NCBI GenBank assembly: GCA_032622095.1
Contig: CP136068.1
Span: 2,273,314 to 2,337,313, forward strand
Direction: 5' to 3'
Source: Siphonodentalium dalli
Lineage: Eukaryota; Mollusca; Scaphopoda; Gadilida; Siphonodentaliidae
DNA: 64,000 bases
Both the position numbers and the translations under genes were made by a program. Position 1 is the first letter of the stretch, and each line of letters opens with the position of its first letter. Positions 56,888-64,000 of this stretch are shown in pieces. The notes beneath the pieces were generated by a model. That model searched no databases. It was given only the letters and a program-made list of their open reading frames with translations, and was not told where the DNA came from.

Positions 56888-57852
56888 TATAATAGACTAG
56901 CCGATGAGCCCGACGTTGTCCGGGCTATTCAAAAACCAAATTTCAAGTCGATAGCTCCACCCGTTTCCGAGATCTGGTCTACGCATGCGCGAAGCTGGCA
57001 TCGCACGGGCTCGGCGACCCGATAAAATTCGTATCCGGGGCAAGATACATTCACATAGCAAATTTCAAGTCGATAGCTCCACCCGTTTCCGAGATCTCGT
57101 CTGCGCATGTGAGAAGCTGGCGTCGCACGGGCTCGGCGACCCGATAAAATTCGTATCCGGGGCAAGATACATTCACATAGCAAATTTCAAGTCGATAGCT
57201 CCACCCGTTTCCGAGATCTCGTCTGCGCATGCGCGAAGCGGGCGCCGCACGGGCTCGACAATACGACAACGTCGACCGCCTGGTCAAACTACACACACGT
57301 ACCAAGTTTCGTCCCGATCGGTCGAGAATCGTAGATTTGTATAAATGACATACATACAGACATACAGACAGACATACAGACAGACAGATGTCTTCAAAAT
57401 ATATAGGAGACTAGCCGATGAGCCCGACGTTGTCTCGGCTATTAAAAAACAAAATTTCAAGTCGATAGCTCTACCCAGCCCGACGTTGTCCGGGCTATTC
57501 AAAAACCAAATTTCAAGTCGATAGCTCCACCCGTTTCCGAGATCTGGTCTGCGCATGCGCGAAACTGGCGTCGCATGGGCTCGGCGACCCGATAAAATTC
57601 GTATCCGGGGCAAGATACATTCACTTTGCAAATTTCAAGTCGATAGCTCCACCCGTTTCCGAGATCTCGTCTGCGCATGCGCGAAGCGGGCGCCGCACGG
57701 GCTCGCCAATACGACAACAACGACCGCCTGGTCAAACTACACACACGTACCAAGTTTCGTCCCGATCGGTCGAGAATCGTAGATTTGTTTTAATGACATA
57801 CAGACAGACATACAGACAGACAGACATAGGTCTTCAAAATATATATGAGACT
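56888..57852 (+). repeat. 122 bp tandem retroelement-tail units, first cluster
   Basis: Starts GACTAGCCGATGAGCCCGAC. Units contain CCAAATTTCAAGTCGATAGC, TCCACCCGTTTCCGAGATCT, TGCGCATGCGCGAAGCTGGC and CGACCCGATAAAATTCGTAT. The cluster ends twice in a GACAGACATACAG tract followed by TCTTCAAAATATATAGGAGA. Two whole insertions seem joined end to end (56888-57408, 57409-57852). Frames on both strands are repeat readings. Confidence 0.88.
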
Positions 57853-58880
57853 AGCAGGTGATCCGCCTTCGTCAAGGCTTTGACCTTGAATTGACCATTT
57901 TGAAGGTCAAGGTCAGGTCGGGGTCACGATTTGACCCGTCGAAAACACTCCCCCGATAAAAATATCCCTAGGTATAAAATTTCGTCGAAATCCGTTAATG
58001 CCTTTTTAATTCTGCCTTTAAATGACGGTACCCGTCCCGTGATCGTACCCCTCCATAAAAGAGGTACGTTTGTGTGTACCCGTTTCAAGGTGAAGATCAC
58101 CTCGGGCGGAAAGCCCTAAGTACGCCACACAACACGCTCATGTATGGATACAGTCTTACACGCACACGCCCAGACCCAGACGTAAGAATCACATTACACA
58201 CATACGCTCTTTATCGACGACACTGCGGATACGAACGCTCTTTAACTATCAACGCGATTAACCTCACCGTGCCAATAACGGTAATTTTTGTGACTGAGAG
58301 TGGAGAATTGGTGCTCTGACGTTCTCAGAAGCGGTGCGATGACACTTCATCTGGGATTTTACCCTTAGCAGGTGATCCGCCTTCGTCAAGGCTTTGACCT
58401 TGAATTGACCATTTTGAAGGTCAAGGTCAGGTCGGGGTCACGATTTGACCCGTCGAAAACACTCCCCCGATAAAAATATCCCTAGGTATAAAATTTCGTC
58501 GAAATCCGTTAATGCCTTTTTAATTCTGCCTTTAAATGACGGTACCCGTCCCGTGATCGTACCCCTCCATAAAAGAGGTACGTTTGTGTGTACCCGTTTC
58601 AAGGTGAAGATCACCTCGGGCGGAAAGCCCTAAGTACGTCACACAACACGCTCATGTATGGATACAGTCTTACACGCACACGCCCAGACCCAGACGTAAG
58701 AATCACATTACACACATACGCTCTTTATCGACGACACTGCGGATACGAACGCTCTTTAACTATCAACGCGATTAACCTCACCGTGCCAATAACGGTAATT
58801 TTTGTGACTGAGAGTGGAGAATTGGTGCTCTGACGTTCTCAGAAGCGGTGCGATGACACTTCATCTGGGATTTTACCCTT
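57853..58880 (+). repeat. 514 bp tandem duplication, near-identical
   Basis: 57853-58366 and 58367-58880 differ at one base that I can see (TACGCCACA/TACGTCACA). The unit starts AGCAGGTGATCCGCCTTCGT, contains GGTCAAGGTCAGGTCGGGGT and CCCTAGGTATAAAATTTCGT, and is related to the array at 63626. The duplicated open frames (62 and 81 residues) follow the duplication and have no known domain. Confidence 0.96.
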
Positions 58881-58930
58881 AGATAGGAAGTTTGGGCTCA
58901 ATCCGTCCGGCAGTTTTCGAGACCATCGCG

Positions 58931-59334
<404 letters not shown>

Positions 59335-59336
59335 CA

Positions 59337-59398
<62 letters not shown>
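59335..59398 (+). repeat. (CA)n microsatellite
   Basis: About 60 bp of CA directly before the second cluster of 122 bp units. Confidence 0.96.
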
Positions 59399-59416
59399 TC
59401 TTCCAAAATATATAAT

Positions 59417-60525
59417 AGACTAGCCGATGAGCCCGACGTTGTCCGGGCTATTCAAAAACCAAATTTCAAGTCGATAGCTCCACCCGTTTCCGAGATATGG
59501 TCTGCGCATGTGCGAAGCTGGCGTCGCACGGGCTCGGCGACCCGATAAAATTCGTATCCGGGGCAAGATACATTCACATACCAAATTTCAAGTCGATAGA
59601 TCCACCCGTTTCCGATATCTCGTCTGCGCATGCACGAAGCTGGCGTCGCAATACGACAACGTCGACCGCCTGGTCAAACTACACACACGTACCAAGTACC
59701 CAGCCCGACGTCCGGGCTATTCAAAAACCAAATTTCAAGTCGATAGCTCTACCCGTTTCCGAGATCTGGTCTGCGCATGCGCGAAGCTGGCGTCGCACGG
59801 GCTCGGCGATCCGATAAAATTCGTATCCGGGGCAAGATACATTCACATACCAAATTTCAAGTCGATAGCTCCACCCGTTTCCGAGATCTCGTCTGCGCAT
59901 GCGACGTTGTCCGGGCTATTCAAAAACCAAATTTCAAGTCTATAGCTCCACCCGTTTCCGAGATCTGGTCTGCGCATGCGCGAAGCTGGCGTCGCACGGG
60001 CTCGGCGACCCGATAAAATTCGTGTCCGTGGCAAGATACATTCACATAGCAAATTTCAAGTCGATAGCTCCACCCGTTTCCGAGATCTCGTCTGCACATG
60101 CGCGAAGCTGGCGTCGCACGGGCTCGGCGACCCGATAAAATTCGTATCCGGGGCAAGATACATTCACATACCAAATTTCAAGTCGATAGCTCCATCCGTT
60201 TCCGAGATCTCGTCTGCGCATGCGCGAAGCTGGCGTCGCACGGGCTCGGCGACCCGATAAAATTCGTATCCGGGGCAAGATACATTCACATAGCAAATTT
60301 CAAGTCGATAGCTCCACCCGTTTCCAAGATCTCGGAAGCGCATGCGCGAAGCGGGCGCCGCACGGGCTCGCCAATACGACAACGTCGACCGCCTGGTCAA
60401 TCTACACACACGTACCAAGTTTCGTCCCGATCGGTCGAGAATCGTAGATTTGTATAAATGACAGACAAACATACAGACAAACAAACAAACAAACAGACAG
60501 AGGTCTTCAAAATATATATGAGATT
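59417..60525 (+). repeat. 122 bp tandem retroelement-tail units, second cluster
   Basis: Same unit as 56888-57852, about seven copies, several truncated (for example at 59650-59710 and 59900). Ends in GACAAACATACAGACAAAC and TCTTCAAAATATATATGAGA. Confidence 0.92.
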
Positions 60526-60580
60526 ATGTAAGTCATGACATACTATTTACGCGATATTTATGATTGGTATAAGAACAAAA

Positions 60581-60906
60581 TTTATCACATGATTAGCGCT
60601 ATTTTCCTATGTAATATTCGAGCGTAATAGACACGTGTAATATCGTCGTTTGCAATGACGTCACGCTACTCTTTGCGACAAAGTTCGCTGGCTGCAGTTA
60701 ATTATTGTTCTTTTCGATAAAAGTTTAGCCATTATATGATCATGTGATAAAAAGTTTCTCAAACTCGTTCTATTTTAGACGTAATTTATCAACCTCGTCC
60801 ACTAAATTCCATTTGAGCCTCGGTAAACCTCGGCTTAAATCGAATTTAGTGAACTCGGTTGATAAATTCCGTATAAAATAGTAACTCGTTTGAGATCCTC
60901 TATATG
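60581..60906 (+). mobile_element. Palindrome-ended repeat family, copy C
   Basis: TTTATCACATGATTAGCGCT start, TGACGTCA, ATCATGTGATAAAA, then the palindrome and GATCCTCTATATG. All six tetramers read CTCG: 60764/60885, 60794/60854 and 60819/60829, mirrored about 60825.5-60826. It is the cleanest copy for the CTCG pattern. Confidence 0.92.
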
Positions 60907-61081
60907 TATGTATTTTAATATTAGTTTTGTTTATGCCCGTTTTAACGGATGTGACTATTTTAACAGAATACCGACCGCGAAGGCCATCCGTGCCTTTAAA
61001 AGAATATTAAAAGATAGATTTTCAACCAAAAGCTTTCAAACACCACTGATGAACAGTGTAAAGTCTAAACCAAATCTAGAA
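60907..61081 (+). other. Unassigned open stretch
   Basis: An open run with NRIPTAKAIRAFKRILKDRF (about 60960-61030) has a protein-like look, but it runs into the palindrome and has no recognised family. Possibly a retroelement scrap. Confidence 0.2.
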
Positions 61082-61228
61082 TATGTAGCTAGTGTCGTCG
61101 CTTAAACTGTTTATGTCCGTGAAGGGGGTTTGAGCATCTATATTGGGCGAAGCTCTGCCAAGTCCAATAGATGTCAAAATCCCCCAGCGGCCATAAACAA
61201 CAGTTTCAGCGACAACACTAGCTACATA
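61082..61228. repeat. 147 bp imperfect palindrome
   Basis: TATGTAGCTAGTGTCGTCGC pairs with GCGACAACACTAGCTACATA, and CATCTATATTGG with CCAATAGATG. No same-orientation CTCG pair was found. Confidence 0.88.
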
Positions 61229-61758
61229 TTTTATTTATCCATCGCACAAACTTGCCTATTGTGAAGTAAATCTGTTATTTTCCTCAGTTTTACATTCGTT
61301 ACTTCAAAGACGCCCTTACATTTATTAGGTCAAGCAAACTAATTATCATTCATGACGAGCAAAAACCGGAGTGCAGCTTAAGGTGAATCCACACCGGACG
61401 CGAGCGCGCCATTAGTTTAAACATATTTATTACCAATAAGTATATACCAATACAGATTGGCATTGGGATTGGAGGACAAGTGCGATCCACTTATACATAA
61501 CCCCCTCTCCCAATTGCCGTTATAACACTGATACATAATAATTGGGGTTGTCAACACAATAGGTATAACATATTTACAAGTGTATACATACAGTATATCA
61601 TTTTATATTATTTGAAAAATAGTTTGTATAGTCTCACCACCCCACCAATTCTAAATAATTTCAATAATGATTTCAAGTAGCTGTTTTAAATGTGATACAT
61701 GTACCTCATGGTGCATTGTTAACATTTTTACAATTTGCATTCAAATGATGCGAGCGTC
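61229..61758 (-). other. Probable LINE 3' UTR and spacer
   Basis: Lies downstream (minus strand) of the LINE C-terminus. No gene. A partial copy of the 62090 MITE end (AAGGTGAATCCACACCGGAC) is at about 61379. Confidence 0.4.
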
Positions 61759-62070
61759 TTAATAGAACTTTGTCGGATTTTCCTCTTGAGTTGTATCTCG
61801 TAAGTAATTTTGCACAGCTTTAAAGATATGTTCATTTTCTAATTGTTTTAAGTTCGGGTCCCCAAATATTAGTGTTTTAACTGAATGTATATTAAAGCGC
61901 AGAAGATTATTACGAAGTGTAATTCTTTCTTCAAAGTGTAGGTGGCATTCAAAAAAATAGTGGAAAGCATTTTCTACAGAATGTCCACATCTACATGTAG
62001 CAGAAATTGCTATATAATTTTGAAGTTTATCAGCTTGTAGATTACTACATTCACACCTCAGTTTACAATG
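61759..62070 (-). pseudogene. LINE ORF2 C-terminal fragment
   Basis: The minus frame reads LHCKLRCECSNLQADKL, then a zinc knuckle C-x-C-x8-H-x4-C (CRCGHSVENAFHYFFEC), LLRFNIHSV..LIFGDPNL, and a terminal IFKAVQNYLRDT. This order (LH.KLR..CS.L, CxCG..E...HF...C, L.GD..L, F.AVQ.YI..T) is the usual C-terminus of a large clade of invertebrate LINEs. It stops in a proper terminal region but has no RT, so it is a 5'-truncated insertion. The N-terminal end of the frame (62071-62121) is MITE sequence. Confidence 0.82.
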
Positions 62071-62084
62071 AAGGATGCCGGAGT

Positions 62085-62587
62085 GCAGCTTAAGGTCAGT
62101 CCACACCGGACGCGAGGTCAATCCACACCGGACGCGAGCGCGCGATTATAATGGCTTAAGGTCAATCCACACCGGACGCGAGCGCGCGATTATAATGGCT
62201 TAAGGTCAGTCCACACCGGACGCGAGGTCAATCCACACCGGACGCGAGCGCGCGATTATAATGGCTGTTTTCTGTCGTCCGTAACAGTTCAAAGCGCGCG
62301 ATTTTTATATTCACACCGCAAGCGACTGAATCGCTGACCACAAGGCGATCACAGCAGTGATTTTATGCACATGTTTAGCAAATTCTTATTAAAATGTCCA
62401 TATATATTGTATTTTTGACCTGCCTGAAATAATGCACTCAAATGATTATCTTCCCAAACCATCGCACGCGACGAAGCTATCCAGTAGTTTTCGGTGTGAA
62501 TATAAAAATCTCGCACTTTGAACCGCTACGGACGCAGAAAACGGCCGTAAAAATCGCACGTTCGCGCCCGGTGTGGATTGACCCTTA
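62085..62587. mobile_element. MITE with TTAAGGTCAATCCACACCGG ends and reiterated left end
   Basis: The right end GCCCGGTGTGGATTGACCC-TTA pairs with several left-end copies (about 62092, 62116, 62157, 62200, 62225). Inner arms share GCGCGCGATTTTTATATTCACACCG and its complement. The TTA boundary fits PIF/Harbinger-type MITEs, but this is not proven. CCGGAGTGCAGCTTAAGGT occurs at 61371 and again at 62082, on both sides of the LINE fragment. Confidence 0.8.
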
Positions 62588-63625
62588 GAGCGAAGCATAC
62601 TGCCAATGATAAGTTTATAACGCTTAGATTATTTGATAATCGTCTATTACCTCATTCTTAGGGTACGGATATGCTAAGTATAGCATGAAACCCCTATTAT
62701 ATCATTGAACAGCCATTACATAATTCCTTATCTCTCACTATAGTTACATGTTACATGTCACTTAACATCGCATGACAGCAACACACAACTATAGCTTTGT
62801 TCATTAAAGTTAAATTATTGTGCAACTTCGTTGCACTAACGAAAATAGACACAAAAACAAAGTGAGGGACTATACTTTCTATCGCCAGCCCCAAAGCGCG
62901 CAATTCTGTCGTATAGGGTTGTCACGGTGAAGCGTCTCAGACAACGCTGTAAATGTGCGCATTTTGCAGCTTCTTTTAAGGAATTTGATTTGTTAAAATG
63001 CTCAAGTTTTTTTCATGCGATATACAGCTCGTTATGTTGGCAATAAAATTTATCAAATTCGTTTAAAAAAATCTTATGTTGTAACATAACTCGTTTGAGA
63101 TCCTCTATATATGACGTGAACAAGTTTCCATAATGTTTAAATTGTAACAATAACAATTCTCCCAATAACAACACGCAGCGAGCGCGCGCTCATGATCTGT
63201 TTGAAGTGACGTAGATGGTTTTTATGAAGTGGAGACTGCAGTTATTGGTTGGTGACCATAAGAAACGTTCGTGTAATCCATATGGCGATTTGTACTGATT
63301 CTTACGGGCGTTAATTCTGTGAATGTAGAGGGTGTGTAATTCTTGTGATGTGAAACGCTCCGCTTAATTGTGTGATCGAATGCTAATACAAAATAAAGTA
63401 GTTATTAACGCCACCGGTGTACTCTGTGCTTGAAAATATAATAACCACTGGTCCAATGGGGGATTATGGGGGATTAGGTCGATGTAAAAGTAACAATGGG
63501 TCGCTTTAAAAGCTGTAGTCTTACCCCGAATGCTTAATAAAATAGTCCGACACAGATTAGCACATGTGCTGATATTGATAATAACCACACCGTTTGGAAA
63601 GCATGCGATCGTGTGGTAATCAAAG
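62588..63625. other. No gene recognised; partial 2910-family end
   Basis: ACTCGTTTGAGATCCTCTAT at about 63089-63112 is the 3' end of the palindrome family, without its palindrome. GCAACTTCGTTGC at about 62822 is a short hairpin. Short frames have no known domain. Confidence 0.45.
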
Positions 63626-64000
63626 ATTAATTTCGACGAAATTTGATACTTAGGGTTACTTTTGTCCGGGGAGTGTTTTGAACGGGGTCAAATCGTGACC
63701 CCGACCTGACCTTTACCTTTAAAACAGTCAATTCAAGGTCAAATCGGGTAAAACGGACGGATTTTAACGAAATTTGATACCTAGAGGTAGTTTTGTCCGG
63801 AAAGTGTTTTGGATGGGTCAAATCGTGACCCTGACCTGACCTTGACCTTAAAAATGGTCAATTCAAGGTCAAATCGGGTAAAACGGACGGATTTCGACGA
63901 AATTTGATACCTAGGGGTACTTTTCTCTGGGGAGTGTTTTGAACGGGTCAAATCATGACCCCGACTTGACCTTGACTTTCAAAATAGTCAATTGAAGGTC
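63626..64000 (-). repeat. About 124 bp tandem array, three units, running off the window
   Basis: Units contain TTCGACGAAATTTGATACCT, TTTTGTCCGGGGAGTGTTTT, GTCAAATCGTGACCCCGACC and CAATTCAAGGTCAAATCGGG. In reverse complement this is the start of the 514 bp unit at 57853 (GGTCAAGGTCA..., CCCTAGGTAT...). Confidence 0.92.

Noticed and set aside
57931-58833. Pairs of identical 62- and 81-codon frames
   Set aside because: They simply follow the 514 bp duplication, and the unit belongs to an AGGTCA-rich retroelement tail with no known protein.

Overview
The window is eukaryotic, repeat-dense and gene-poor. It most likely comes from a marine invertebrate, perhaps a mollusc or another spiralian. Three things suggest this: one fibrinogen-related (FReD) lectin-type exon, several broken non-LTR retrotransposons, and RTE/SINE-like 3' tails ending in CA/GACA tracts with AGGTCA-rich repeats. 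The taxon is an inference and nothing here fixes it. I saw no prokaryotic gene organisation, tRNA, rRNA or CRISPR.

The only gene I can support well is on the plus strand. A mucin-like, almost pure threonine exon (13688-14645) ends in a phase-1 donor. A complete FReD exon (24115-24752) begins at a phase-1 acceptor. Joining them creates the Asp of the Asp-Cys pair that usually opens an FReD. The 9.5 kb between them, read as an intron, holds four minisatellites (87, 10, 119 and 29 bp units), an inverted-repeat element, a fold-back and a MITE. The 5' exons were not found. A short terminal-exon candidate sits at 1-57, and a 54-codon terminal-exon candidate occurs twice on the minus strand (45560-45725 and 46915-47080).

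Layout: 0-8 kb has LINE debris, four fold-back palindromes and a 322 bp inverted pair enclosing 5.7 kb. 8-12 kb has a 743 bp non-autonomous hAT element with a perfect 8 bp target duplication and a MITE bounded by TTAA. 13.5-28 kb is the FReD locus with its minisatellites. 28-36 kb has a piggyBac-type MITE, more palindromes, a possible Penelope-like scrap and a GA tract. 36-44 kb is a 7.6 kb segment between 580 bp inverted arms, containing gag-like and piggyBac-like scraps. 44-56 kb has a segmental duplication, MITEs and long minisatellites (42, 38, 38 and 20 bp units). 56-64 kb has tandem retroelement-tail units (122, 514 and 124 bp), another palindrome element, a LINE C-terminus and a MITE.

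The most unusual signal is a set of 100-150 bp palindromes, mostly unrelated in arm sequence. At mirror-image positions both arms carry the tetramer CTCG (or CTTG/CTCA; CGAG when inverted) in the same orientation, so the palindrome is broken there by exactly two bases. One family occurs three times (2910, 41642, 60581) and has three nested pairs. Most other entries are repeats, and most open reading frames in the window are repeat artefacts.
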